DNA of 64,000 nucleotides, from positions 44,353,148 to 44,417,147 of the forward strand of contig OY744525.1 of NCBI GenBank assembly GCA_963556195.1, given 5' to 3'. This document shows positions 1 to 10,441 of this stretch, in pieces. The notes under the pieces were generated by a model. The model was not told the DNA's origin, ran no database searches, and saw only the letters and a list, made by a program, of their open reading frames with translations. The stretch is from Sepiola atlantica. Taxonomy: Eukaryota > Mollusca > Cephalopoda > Sepiida > Sepiolidae. A program made the position numbers and the translations under genes. Position 1 is the stretch's first letter. The number at the start of each line of letters is the position of its first letter.

Positions 1-600
1 CTCAGACTCCAAGGAACACTGAGCAATCACTGCCGATGACCTGTGTGACAATTTCTAGTGAGTGCAAATAATAATTAACATAGCGGGACCCCATGGAAAT
101 TCCACAGTGCTTTCTATATCAATCTGTATAACTTACTTTAAAAAAATAGCAATCCTTTTAAAATAACAAATGTCTGTCAGGGTCAATTCTATAAAAATAA
201 TTATCATTGCCATCTAAATATTATTTAAATAAATAAAATGAATATGTCTCTTCCTTATTTATCTATTTAAAATTGTAGCAATTTAATTCTTTTTAAAGCA
301 ATAAATATCCTTTGCCTTCTAACCGTAAAAATAATTGTCAGCTAAATATTCTTCAAATCAATAAAACGAATGTCACTTTCTGAAATGTATTTATTTAAAA
401 TTGTACTGTTTTAGTCGACTAAAGACGACATAATCTGATTTTGGAACAATTCATTTTAAAATGGGTAAAGTCGGAATTGTTTACCTTAGTGACATCAGAT
501 TAATCATCAATCACCATCTTTGCTGATCGGATGATCTCATATTTTTAATGTATGTGAAAGCTGATAACGTAAATACAAATATGAAATGGCTTAACATATT
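1..600. other. AT-rich intergenic DNA with a diverged direct duplication
   Basis: No gene seen. Segments 186-290 and 318-415 are diverged direct copies: both carry TAAAAATAATT, a CTAAATATT block, AATAAAA and end in TATTTAAAATTGTA. This looks like an old local duplication. Confidence 0.45.
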
Positions 601-639
601 ATATAGATAAGTTTTTACCCCGCCCTTATAAACCGGTAT

Positions 640-905
640 TGTCCGGGCCTTTGGGTCTGGATTCACGCCGGTCTATCGGTTGTCCATCCTGTGCAGTTCT
701 AGGAGGTGCACCCTCCCAGGCTTTGCCTTCTAAGCCTTTGAGAGTGGGGTTAGTTTATTGCTAATCGCCTGAGGCGCCCCTACCGGGGAATGCCGACAGG
801 GCTGCCTAGGCAATTTTTAAATAGCCAGAGTGCTCAAATTCTCGAGTGCTGGTTTTTTCCCCACTTTCCCAACCTTGTGTCACATCTTACCTTGTGGGAG
901 GAAGA
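640..905 (+). repeat. Dispersed repeat family A, copy 1
   Basis: A relatively GC-rich block in AT-rich DNA. It carries the core CGCCTGAGGCGCCCCTACCG followed by GGGAATGCCGACAGGGCTGC. A second copy is at 28575-28810 with the same order of blocks, and a more decayed third follows at 28845-29010. The 3' part (CCTTGTGTC... GGGAGGAAGATAAATAG) is shared with family B, so the two look like modules of one composite element. Class unknown; no protein seen. Confidence 0.6.
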
Positions 906-1127
906 TAAATAGAACTATTGTTTGTTTTCTTAATGCCTTGTTATATTATGTTTCATAACTTGTTTAATTGGTGCTAATTGTTAAATATTTCGGTTAGCAT
1001 TATTTAATGGTCTCAGAGTGGTATTAATGGTAGTATAAAAAGGTTTGCAATAACTCGCCTGATATTGTGAAGAACTTTCAATAATTTTTGGCATCCTCTC
1101 TTGACTATTTCAGGATGGTGATCTCCC

Positions 1128-1400
1128 TTCCTATATCCTTTGTCTTTTGGCTAGGAACAAAGTGTAGTATCTGTTCTGATGCTACACTTAGTCTATTTTG
1201 TTCTCGGTGAGTGAGGGAGAAGTCTTTCTAGACTGAAGCAATTTTAATTTTTCTTCCAACCAACTTTTAGGGAGCTGGATTTTCTCCATATTAAAAACCG
1301 AACTTGTGTCTAACTTTGCCCTAGTTGGGAGGCAAGTAAATAGGAACTCGCCTGACTAGTCCACACTGTATAGTGGACACTTGAGAGAATAAATCCATTA
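1128..1400 (-). repeat. Dispersed repeat family B, copy in minus orientation
   Basis: Reverse complement of the sequence at 42030-42320 and of 25015-25205. Shared blocks are GGCTAGGA...AAGTGTAG, GGGAGCTGGATTTTC and GGGAGGCAAGTAAATAGG. It lies just right of a family A copy and repeats that family's terminal module. Confidence 0.55.
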
Positions 1401-1445
1401 AAATTAGTTCTAATCGGACAGATGCCTTAAATAGATGATGGACGA

Positions 1446-2043
1446 GAAGTTTTGTTACCTTGGTGATGCCATTGGAGCACTAGGTGAAGCAGGTTCTAAT
1501 GTGATTGCAAGAATTAGGATTGGGTGGAGTAAGTTCAGGGAACTTCTGCCATTACTAACCAGCAGAGCGTTACCACAGTGAACCATGAGAAGAGTCTATC
1601 AGGCGTGTGGATGCAGTATGATGATTTATAGAAGTGAAACCTGGTCAGTGAGGATTGAGGACATATGTTGCACAGAGAGAAATGATATGAGAATGATACG
1701 ATAGATGTGTAATGTGAGTTTTAAACACAGGCTTAGTTGTGATGATCTCAGAAGAAGGAGATGTGTGTAGAACAGGAGACTTTGATGGTATGGCCACACT
1801 GAAAGAATGGATGAGCGTTATTGTGTCAGTAAATGTAGAACAGTTAAGGTGGCAGGTCCTATTCACAAGGAAAATATGTGAGGAAATGATAAAATGGATT
1901 TGAGAAAATAAGGGATAAATAAAGAGCTGGACAGAGATAGGTTAATTTGGAAGTAAATTTCTTAAAGCTGTCCAACACATGCAAGCATGTAAGCCGGACG
2001 TTAAACTGAATACGATGAGGAGGAGGGGGGAGGAGGAGGAGGA
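1446..2043 (+). pseudogene. Non-LTR retrotransposon (LINE) ORF2 C-terminal relic with 3' tail
   Basis: One plus-strand frame from 1446 reads as the region after the reverse transcriptase of a LINE: KFCYLGDAIG, then MRRVYQACG, MIYRSETWSV, LRRRRC and YGHTERMDERY. Such C-terminal regions follow the polymerase core and help reverse-transcribe the element's RNA. Stops interrupt this single frame several times (for example after RALPQ) but no frameshift is needed, so it is dead yet fairly well preserved. After the last stop comes a 3' tail with GTCCAACACATGCAAGCATG and GGACGTTAAAC, then a short (GAG)n run. Copies of this 3' end recur at 31785 and 32255. The 5' part is missing, as is usual for truncated LINE insertions. 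Confidence 0.8.
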
Positions 2044-2794
2044 CCTATGACAATATTTCATTGGTCTACTGTTCTTATTGGTTAAAAAAAATGAGATTTG
2101 TAACATGTCACTTTGCAAGTATGACTCGTCCTTATTCAAACAAGCCTGGGTTACTGGTTGAGCTAGTATGATGTAGACAAACCCAAAAACGTGATGAAAC
2201 CAGCATCTCACTGTAGACTTAATTTGAGGCATTCCAAAAATGTATTTTACAATCAAATTTGTTATGAACAATTTGCTAGTATAAATTTTAATGCATACTG
2301 ACAGGTGTACCCCACATTGTGCAGGTGTAAAATTATGCTGAAATATTTTGTTAAATTGTATGCTCTCTCTTTTTTATTCAAAATCTTTTACGATTTTTAA
2401 ATTAATAATAGAAATATTAAATTATTGTAACAGTTATATGTTTTTAAAATATTTTATCTTTAAAAAATATCTATAAAACTTATATTTTAACATGTATATT
2501 ATATTTTGGGGCCCGGTGTAAATGAGGAGAAGAAGAGTACATATAAAATAGGGAGTGAAGAGGCTTCCCACTTTTTTATTCATGAGAAAGGAAATCAAAT
2601 AGTGAACAGGATAAAATATAAAAATCAAAAAAATAAACCGAAAGTAATTTTTTATTTCTAACAACATGAACCAATAATTGTCCTATCTCACTTACGATAC
2701 ATATTTCTATATCTAGCTTTTGTTACGAAAGTTATCGAGCACCAATGTAAGGGAGGGATGACTTTACTTTTTATATTAGATGAAATATTCGTTA
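2044..2794. other. No gene seen
   Basis: AT-rich DNA with short open frames of no recognisable family. Confidence 0.5.
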
Positions 2795-2960
2795 GGTTAC
2801 ACCAACTACCACTATTTATTCTACTTTGATGTCATTCGAAAATTTATAAACTGTGACATATCTGTTAAGACATTCTTCTTGCATAACTAAAAATAATAAG
2901 TCTATATATTATTATTTATATTATATAGAAGTATTATTATTCTTCATTATTCTCATATAG
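2795..2960 (+). repeat. Dispersed repeat family C, partial copy
   Basis: Matches 17470-17600 in the same orientation: CTATTTATTCTACTTT, CATTCGAAAATTTATA, GACTGTGA-type block and AATAATAAGTCTAT. Class unknown. Confidence 0.5.
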
Positions 2961-3689
2961 AAGTAAAGAGATTTATTATTTTCCCATCTAATTTACATAT
3001 GTGTTCATAGAATGCACAAACATTTATGTAAATTAGATGGCAATGCTGAAGAGAGTCAGTCTTTCTCTAAATGCTCACAGAGACATTAAATATATTAGAG
3101 TGGTTGAATCAAGAGGGGTGAAAGAAATATATAGATAATAAAGTGAGAGATGGGTGACTTCTTCAGTTAATTACAGATTACTTCTAATAAAAAAGATCTT
3201 TCAAGCATAACTCAATCCCAGAACTAATGTATATTTTAGCATGTATTTTGTATTATTAAAGCATATAAGAAACAAAACTTTAGGGAAACAAACTGCCATT
3301 GACTCAGATGTTGTATAATAATAGATGAAATATGTATCCAAGTATAGGTTCATAATACTGGTGCACTGTTGGGGCCTTTAATAAGTTAAAAAGTTCAGAC
3401 TCCAAAATATTTCATATCAATTTCGATTTGAAATAATACTATGGGACAAACTGAGTAAACAGTAACAATAAAAACTACATAAATACATATTTATTGTGAG
3501 AATTGTGCAAATTTTGATCCCTGTGCAAACATGCTCCAAGCCATTAACCCTTATTAACATTTTCTATTCTTTTTTTAATTTATATAATTTTCAAGTTATA
3601 AATAAAATTATGTTAACTGTCATATTTCCTTTTTATGGATGTCAAACACGAACACATGGCACCACTATAATGTTGTCTCTCCTTTGATT
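2961..3689. other. No gene seen
   Basis: AT-rich DNA. A short inverted match around 2989-3042 (AGATGG...TAAATTAGATGG) is the only structure noticed. Confidence 0.4.
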
Positions 3690-3985
3690 AAAATGAAATA
3701 TACTTATCCAAATACCCAGGATAAAGTAGTTTCAGAATATATATGTTTATCAGTGTCCATCTCCAAGAACCTCAGAGAAATTTGCGAACAAACGTACAGA
3801 GAGAAACTTCAACTTTATATTCACTGGTGCTACCAGATCAGGCTGTCCGAAGATACCGGCTTCATGACCAAAAATGCACCAAACATTTGTGTTATTGTTT
3901 TTCCCACTTTCCCTTTTACAAAACTCAATCATGTTCTGCAAAGCCAAAAACAAAAACAACAATTTTCACCTACAAAACAGCCAAA
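3690..3985 (+). repeat. Interspersed family D, left part
   Basis: Reverse complement of 40085-40310 over blocks such as CCAGATCAGGCTGTC, AATGCACCAAACAT and AACTCAATCATGTTCTGC. The first 120 bases also match 5820-5960 (GTAGTTTCAGAATATATATG). This fixes the element that hosts the adjacent 64-bp array. Confidence 0.7.
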
Positions 3986-5415
3986 CCAAACACCATAAAT
4001 AAATATTTGAACGAAAAGGGTTAATATACCATGAAACCAAACACTCTAACCAAACCCCATGAATAAATATTTGAACGAAAAGGGTTGATATACTATGAAA
4101 CCAAACAATCAAAACAAACACCATGAATAAATATTTGAACAAAAAGGGTTGATATAGCATGAAACCAAACAATCAAACCAAACACCATGAATAAATATTT
4201 GAACGAAAAGGGTTGATATAGCATGAAACCAAACAATCAAACCAAACACCATGAATAAATATTTGAACGAAAAGGGTTAATATACCATGAAACCAAACAA
4301 TCAAACCAAACATCATGAATAAATATTTGAACGAAAAGGGTTGATATACCATGAAACCAAACAATCAAACCAAACACCATGAATAAATATTTGAACAAAA
4401 AGGGTTAATATACCATCAAACCAAACACTCAAACCAAACACCATGAATAAATATTTGAACGAAAAGGGTTGATATAGCATGAAACCAAACAATCAAACCA
4501 AACACCATGAATAAATATTTGAACAAAAAGGGTTAATATACCATAAAACCAAACAATCAAACCAAACACCATGGATAAATATTTGAACGAAAAGGGTTGA
4601 TATACCATGAAACCAAACAATAAAACCAAACACCATGAATAAATATTTGAACGAAAAGGGTTGATATACCATGAAACCAAACAATCAACCCAAACACCAT
4701 GGATATTTGAACGAAAAGGGTTAATATACAATGAAACCAAACAATCAAACCAAACACCATGTATAAATATTTGAACGAAAAGGGTTGATATAGCATGAAA
4801 CCAAACAATCAAACCAAACACCATGAATAAATATTTGAACAAAAAGGGTTAATATACCATGAAACCAAACAATCAAACCAAACACAATGAATAAATATTT
4901 GAACGAAAAGGGTTGATATACCATGAAACCAAACAATCAAACCAAACACCATGAATAAATATTTGAACGAAAAGGGTTGATATACCATAAAACCAAACAA
5001 TCAAACCAAACACCATGAATAAATATCTGAACGAAAAGGGTTGATATACCATGAAACCAAACAATCAAACCAAACACCATGAATAAATATTTGAACGAAA
5101 AGGGTTGATATAGCATGAAACCAAACAATCAAACCAAACACCATGAATAAATATTTGAACGAAAAGGGTTAATATACCATGAAACCAAACAATCAAACCA
5201 AACATCATGAATAAATATTTGAACAAAAAGGGTTGATATACCATGAAACCAAACAATCAAACCAAACACCATGAATAAATATTTGAACGAAAAGGGTTAA
5301 TATACCATGAAACCAAACAATCGAACCAAACACCATGAATAAATATTTGAACGAAAAGGGTTGATATACCATGAAACCAAACAATCAAACCAAACACCAT
5401 GAATAAATATTTGAA
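3986..5415 (+). repeat. 64-bp minisatellite, about 22 copies
   Basis: Head-to-tail units of 64 bp with high identity. Each contains CACCATGAATAAATATTTGA, then CGAAAAGGGTTGATATACCA and GAAACCAAACAATCAAACCA. One unit near 4690-4715 has a short internal deletion. Because 64 is not a multiple of 3, each minus-strand frame cycles through three units before a TGA, giving a string of 63-codon open frames. These are by-products of the repeat, not genes. The array sits inside family D. Confidence 0.95.
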
Positions 5416-5515
5416 GATATAAAGAACTTGAAGCATAAAAACTTGTACCAAAATAACCGGATTCGTGATTAAATCACCCGAAAAGGGTTGATATGCCGTA
5501 AAACAATTAAAGAAA
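5416..5515 (+). repeat. Interspersed family D, right part
   Basis: Continues family D after the array: AAGAACTTGAAGCATAAAAA, CCAAAATAACCGGATTC and AAAGGGTTGATATGCCGTAA. All have reverse-complement counterparts at 39960-40085. It holds the uncontracted form of the sequence from which the 64-bp unit appears to come. Confidence 0.7.
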
Positions 5516-5564
5516 ATACCAAATTTATTGAATAATGGACTAAAATAGTAATAACGCTTAACTA

Positions 5565-5645
5565 CAAACCAGTGTACACCCTCCTTCAAAAATGACGGAA
5601 AAAAGAAAATCATGCTCCGCCACTGTTCGCACTAATTTCATAGAA
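5565..5645 (+). repeat. Dispersed family E, copy 1
   Basis: Contains GTGTACACCCTCC, AAAAATGACGG and CACTGTTCGCACTAATTTCA. Related copies are near 15497, 21328 and 48992. Confidence 0.45.
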
Positions 5646-5667
5646 TTATGTCACTAAATAGAGTGAC

Positions 5668-5819
5668 AGATTTATTAATATTTATGTTATATGTTTATAG
5701 TTAATAAATATTTATTAATATTGAAGGTTAATACATTCAAAACTATGATATCCTAAATATTATTTTCAACATGGGAGTGGAATATTAATTCATTTTTTTT
5801 TGTTCATTTTTCAGATATA
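5668..5819 (+). repeat. 152-bp direct repeat, first copy
   Basis: Nearly the same as 5969-6120, ending in both with TGTTCATTTTTCAGATAT after an ACATGGGAGTGGAATATTAA block. Confidence 0.85.
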
Positions 5820-5960
5820 TACGAGATATACTTATTCAAGTGTAATGTGGTTTCAGAATATATATGGTTATGGGAGGCCATCACTAAAACACTAGGAAGA
5901 GTTTGTAAACAAACAAACAAACAAACAAACAGGAACTAAAATTTTATATATAGAAAATAG
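5820..5960 (+). repeat. Family D, 5' fragment
   Basis: Matches 3695-3820 (ATACTTATTCAAGTG, TTTCAGAATATATATG, AACAAAC). It lies between the two 152-bp direct repeats, so it may have arrived with or between them. A short (AAAC)n run is at 5908-5931. Confidence 0.5.
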
Positions 5961-5968
5961 AGAGAGAA

Positions 5969-6120
5969 AGATTTATTAATATTTATGATTAAATGTTTAT
6001 ATTTAATGCATATTTATTAATATTGAAGATTATTAAATTCAATACTATAATGTCCTAAATATCATTTTCGACATGGGAGTGGAATATTAATTCATTTTTT
6101 TTTGTTCATTTTTCAGATAT
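5969..6120 (+). repeat. 152-bp direct repeat, second copy
   Basis: Partner of 5668-5819, offset by 301 bases. The two could be a tandem duplication that includes the family D fragment. Confidence 0.85.
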
Positions 6121-6398
6121 CATATTTGCAACTGAATATATAAAAAGCAATAATAAATATCGAAATACACCATTTTTATGGTCTGATATCAAAACTTCTG
6201 AAAATGTAATATTAAATTTGGAAAATGTAATATTATGCCGGAGATTTTAAAATAATATAAAAAAAAGCATCGACATGTTTATTTTCAAGGAGTGTAAGTA
6301 TAAAAAATTATATTTATTAATTCAGGATATTTTTTATTTATTTTTTATTAAAAGTTGAAATGAGATTATTTATTAAAATAAAAAATGCCGAAAGACGC

Positions 6399-6404
<6 letters not shown>

Positions 6405-6432
<28 letters not shown>
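6405..6432. repeat. (TA)n microsatellite
   Basis: Short dinucleotide tract. Confidence 0.9.
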
Positions 6433-6713
6433 CAATCTTGGCCGTATATGTCTCCTTTTCTTCTTTTCTCATACATTTAAAATCCTACGAATCCAGATTT
6501 GAATCATAAGTGCCTCAGGCAGTTCGAACATTTCATGAATTTTTCCAAGTTATAGAATTGTGAGATATTTTACTGCTTAACTTGATACTCGTCGTATTGT
6601 TTCATCAACGTATTAAGACAATAAATACATTTTTTATTTTGTGAAACCAAAACCAAATTGTAAACCTGCAATAAAAATACTTGTTTATTAATTCTTCAGG
6701 CATTAATACTGAT

Positions 6714-6730
6714 TTCTCTCTCTCTTTATT

Positions 6731-6819
<89 letters not shown>
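6714..6819. repeat. Compound (TC)n-(TA)n microsatellite
   Basis: A TC tract of about 65 bases passes directly into about 40 bases of TA. The same order recurs at 41380-41475 and 57060-57153. Confidence 0.95.
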
Positions 6820-6823
<4 letters not shown>

Positions 6824-6921
6824 CCATGTATCCACATAAACTGTTATAAGGAGATATACTATATTATGTATCGATTTTCAGTATTTACTTCAACAGTGCT
6901 CAATACGTGAGTAGAGCTAGG

Positions 6922-7089
6922 TAGTAAGCTATGAAAATATATTTATGGCAATTACGCTATGCTTGAAATTCGTGTTGCTGAATCAGTAACACGGATTCCA
7001 TGTACTTAGCCTGACGATTCCCTACGGGGATGAAACGCGGACGCCTCTGTGTAGCTTACTTGCCATAAATATGTTTTCATAACTTACTA
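6922..7089. mobile_element. Candidate MITE with about 30-bp terminal inverted repeats and TA flanks
   Basis: The left end GTAAGCTATGAAAATATATT plus TATGGCAA is inverted at the right end as TTGCCATAAATATGTTTTCA plus TAACTTAC. Both ends abut TA, the target duplication expected of Tc1/mariner-type transposition. The interior carries GGGGATGAAACGCGGACGCC and no coding sequence. The right end recurs at 56200-56290. Confidence 0.6.
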
Positions 7090-7232
7090 TATATATTTTA
7101 TTATCTATATATTAATATGATAGCGTATGTGTTCGTGTGTCACGCTTCCGGCAAAAGCTCTGCGCATGCGTGCCGCACCTAGATTTTGAAAAACATGGAA
7201 CTAGCATAAGTTTCGAAACAGTTTAAATTATT

Positions 7233-7306
7233 TCCCTTTGGCGCAACCGTTAGCGACGTAGTATTTTTGACTTCGGCCCGACTGGTTTATAGTTCGATCC
7301 CAACCA
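7233..7306 (+). repeat. tRNA-Arg(TCG)-like SINE head
   Basis: TTTGGCGCAACCGTTAGCG resembles the A box and D arm, TTTGACTTCGGCCCGAC resembles an anticodon arm with TCG in the loop (7273-7275), and AGTTCGATCCC is a B box. The arms pair poorly and the T-rich tail begins near 7318, so I read it as the pol III head of a SINE, not a working tRNA. Confidence 0.5.
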
Positions 7307-7309
7307 ACC

Positions 7310-7785
7310 TCTAAGATTTTTTTTTCTACATTTCAAGGGGAAGAAATAATACATTTTTTTATCACCTGGTTGAAAAGTACTTTTTTGTGTTGCTCAAAAC
7401 TTAAAACTATTTTTTTGTTTTTTATTTTGGTGTTTTTAAGGCCATTGTCTATTTAATTACCCTACTTTTTAAGCAGTTAACGTATCATTGGTATTTCTTA
7501 AAACGTGAAAACCATTTATTGCCTTTCTTTTTGGTTGTAGAGAGGGCCAGTATTATTTATTTATTTTTCTTTCTTTTGAACGGATGACATATCAACCTTT
7601 TTTTACTAGATATGCGCAGTGTCCATCGTACACGAGTTACTATTTTTAAAAAATTATTTAGCTCTTATCCAAAAGGGGGGCTCATAATAAAGCAAGCGTA
7701 ACTTACTAACAAATAGAGGTTGATTTGTTACATTAGGACCTGTACTGAAAACATCATTTCGTGTAAGTTACATGGGTTCCGCTAG
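7310..7785. other. No gene seen
   Basis: T-rich DNA following the SINE head; nothing recognisable. Confidence 0.4.
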
Positions 7786-7806
7786 TTATTATTATTATTA
7801 TTATTA

Positions 7807-7886
<80 letters not shown>

Positions 7887-7890
7887 ATTA
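7785..7890. repeat. (TTA)n microsatellite
   Basis: About 35 trinucleotide units. Read on the minus strand, it directly continues the 3' end of the LINE relic at 7897-8470. Confidence 0.95.
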
Positions 7891-7896
7891 TTACTT

Positions 7897-8470
7897 ATAT
7901 TCATCCCAAACAAGGCACATTGCCACTGGGACGTCAGGGGGAAGGGCATATTAATAGGGCCATCCTAAGTGGGGAGTTGTGCAGCGAGATGTTTGTTCAC
8001 ATTACATTTAAATTTCTATAGGTCAGTATAGTCGGGGAAACAGGGAGCAGGGAGGAAATTCTAAAGACAAACAGTTTGAGGAAAGAAGCTATTAGCTTTC
8101 CGGCATGTGAGGACCTCCACAGTTAAGGGGGGTAGGATTTTGCTGCTTATCGGGTCGGTCGGGAGTATTTATGTCGAGGTGGTACAAATGCAGCAAGTTC
8201 GTCAGAGCACATTCCCTTGAAGTACTTGTAGAGCAAGCACAAGGACGCAACATTGCTACGATGGGACAGTGGCTGGAGCTTAGTAGACAATGTGGGATCT
8301 ATTAGATTAGAAGCTCTTTATTGGACTCCGTCTCAGAGGGAGAGACTCGTGTTTGGTGCATCAGTTCAGATGTGGCAACAACACTCCATGCATGGGTGGG
8401 TGAATGGTGGGATTTGAGATATAAGATACTGGCAGGTGAGAGAAGTTTTCTAGCCCAGTAGAGGGAGCCC
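7897..8470 (-). pseudogene. CR1/Jockey-like LINE ORF2 C-terminal relic
   Basis: Read on the minus strand this matches the LINE at 42742-43325: a KSHHSPMHGV segment (YKATIRPCMEY in the better copy), then YLKYF-type residues, LTVEVLTCRK, NSFFPQTV, NFLPAPCFPDYTDL and KFKCNVNKHLAA. These are the thumb and C-terminal region of a non-LTR reverse transcriptase. Many frame changes and stops show old decay. The 3' end (TTGTTTGGGATGAAT in element orientation) runs into the adjacent trinucleotide array, which may have started as the element's tail. The upstream part is missing, cut off near a (TA)n array. Confidence 0.75.
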
Positions 8471-8494
8471 ACCTTCTTTCTAGCAGATTTGGCA

Positions 8495-8533
<39 letters not shown>
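8495..8533. repeat. (TA)n microsatellite
   Basis: Separates the LINE relic from a Penelope-type terminus. Confidence 0.9.
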
Positions 8534-8536
<3 letters not shown>

Positions 8537-8640
8537 TATCTATGAAAAAGGAAAGCCAAAAATTATATTATTTACGTGTTCATCAACGTTTCGTCTTTAT
8601 TGTAAGATTTCCTCAGAATGAAGAAAAAAAATCTCACAAG
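8533..8640 (-). mobile_element. Penelope-like element 3' terminus
   Basis: Reverse complement of 54905-54985: CATCAACGTTTCGTCTTTAT and TTGTAAGATTTCCTCAG at 8583-8620, and GAAAAAGGAAAGCCAAAA at 8542-8560. At 54905 the same sequence ends the 3' untranslated region of a coding Penelope relic, which supports the assignment. The sequence up to about 9060 may be more of the 3' region but I could not match it. Confidence 0.55.
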
Positions 8641-9369
8641 CATCAAATTGATTTGTCTGAAAACACAAGAGCTTCAACTGGTTTGGGATTGAAAGAAAAA
8701 TTTAGAAAGTGAGAAGGCAGAAATCAAAACTGCGTGTCAAGCAGCAGCAGTCTATAGAGTTTTTAGGAGGTGGGAGGGATGTGCTGGTTGAGATGAGTTT
8801 ATTAATTCGGCCTTGAAAGAAAGGTTTTTGTCTGGGGCATCGTGTCAAATGGAACATAGGGTACGATGTTGGAAGGAGGTAAAGTCTGAGCTGTGGCGTA
8901 ACAATTAAATGTGAAAATTAATGCCGCATTTTGAATTGAAAAAGGTGGAAGGAAAGAAGAAAAATAATTTCTATGTAAAAGTAATCACGTGAAAAGTTAG
9001 AAGAATGCAAAATAGGATGAACAATGAAAAATGTGGCAAAAAAGGGGGATGGAAATAGTATTTACAAGTTTATTTATTTATGTGCAACTGTATTTATTTA
9101 TTCCTATTTGTTGAATTATTTGTGTATTATTAATCAATCAACAGTTATTAAATTATTCATAAGCATGTAAGTATATGCATATGCAGTGTGTATATATAAC
9201 ATGTACATATGTGTATGCTCATATACTCTGTGTAGAAAAACAACAACCTGATTATTTGATAATATGGTGGGAGAAGATAGAATCGTGAAGTGTTTAAAGA
9301 GACTACGGAAATGATAAATTTAAATATCTTACTCAAAATATTGATAGTGTATATACTACTTTATGAGTA
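8641..9369. other. No gene seen
   Basis: AG-rich then AT-rich DNA. Possibly untranslated sequence of the Penelope-type element whose terminus lies at 8533-8640. Confidence 0.35.
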
Positions 9370-9389
9370 AACACATACATGTGTACGTG

Positions 9390-9636
9390 CACATGTATAT
9401 CTCTATATATATAGTATATCTATATATAGTGTATATAGTATATATATATATATATAGTATATCTCTCTTCAAATATAGTATATTTATATATATATATATA
9501 TATATAGTATATCTATATATAGTGTATATGGTATATATATACATTATATATCTATATATAGTGTAAATAGTATATATATATATATATAGTATATGTATAT
9601 AGAGTGTATATAGTATATCTATATACAGTGTATATA

Positions 9637-9669
<33 letters not shown>

Positions 9670-10230
9670 ACATATATAGTATATATATATATATTTACTA
9701 TGTATAGTATATATGTATAGTATATATATATATTTACTATGTATAGTATATATTTACTATGTATAGTATATATATATATATATATATTTACTATGTATAG
9801 TATATATTTACTATGTATAGTATATATAGTATATATGTATAGTATATATATTTAGTACGTATAGTATATATTTACTATGTATAGTATATATGTATAGTAT
9901 ATATATTTAGTATGTATAGTATATATTTACTATGTATAGTATATATAGTATATATATATAGTATATATATATATATTTAATATGTATAGTATATATTTAC
10001 TATGTATAGTATATATAGTATATATTTAGTATGTGTAGTATATATATAGTATATATATATATTTAGTATGTGTAGTATATATATAGTATATATATATATT
10101 TAGTATGTATAGTATATATATAGTATATATGTATAGTATGTATATATATATATATATATATTTAGTATGTATATATATACGTAGTATGTGTATATATATA
10201 TGTAGTATGTGTATATATATATATATATTA
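9390..10230. repeat. Long imperfect TA array with TAGTATATAT / TTTACTATGTATAG units
   Basis: About 840 bases made of (TA)n interrupted by recurring TTTACTATGTATAGTATATA-type units. Its open frames are runs of alternating Tyr and Ile with no coding meaning. Confidence 0.9.
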
Positions 10231-10239
10231 ATTGAATGA

Positions 10240-10391
10240 CATGATAAAATGAGAAATTAATGGGATTTTATTAAAGTTCAAAAACAAGGAGTGATACTGC
10301 GTCCTTTACTCATGAATTTTCAAAGAAAATCTTCTCCTCAGAGGACCATTACCGCAATGACATTATTGCAGGTAATAAAAATTAAGCTTTG

Positions 10392-10394
<3 letters not shown>
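10240..10394 (+). repeat. Possible Penelope-type terminus
   Basis: TTCAAAGAAAATCTTCTCCT and CAGAGGA resemble TTTCAAAGATAAAACTCTTC...TCAGAGGA at 43560-43595, and AAGGAGTG resembles AAGGAGTTACA there. It abuts (TA)n at 10395, as other such termini do. Confidence 0.4.

Positions 10395-10436
<42 letters not shown>
10395..10436. repeat. (TA)n microsatellite
   Basis: Pure dinucleotide tract. Confidence 0.9.

Positions 10437-10441
<5 letters not shown>

Noticed and set aside
3966..5613. A series of about 63-codon minus-strand open frames with similar hydrophobic peptides (FMVYQPFSFKYLFMVFG)
   Set aside because: They are the three-frame reading of the 64-bp tandem unit, each ended by the same TGA. 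No start context or family supports a gene family.
7233..7306. Functional tRNA-Arg gene
   Set aside because: The D and T arms pair poorly and no acceptor stem closes. A SINE head fits better.
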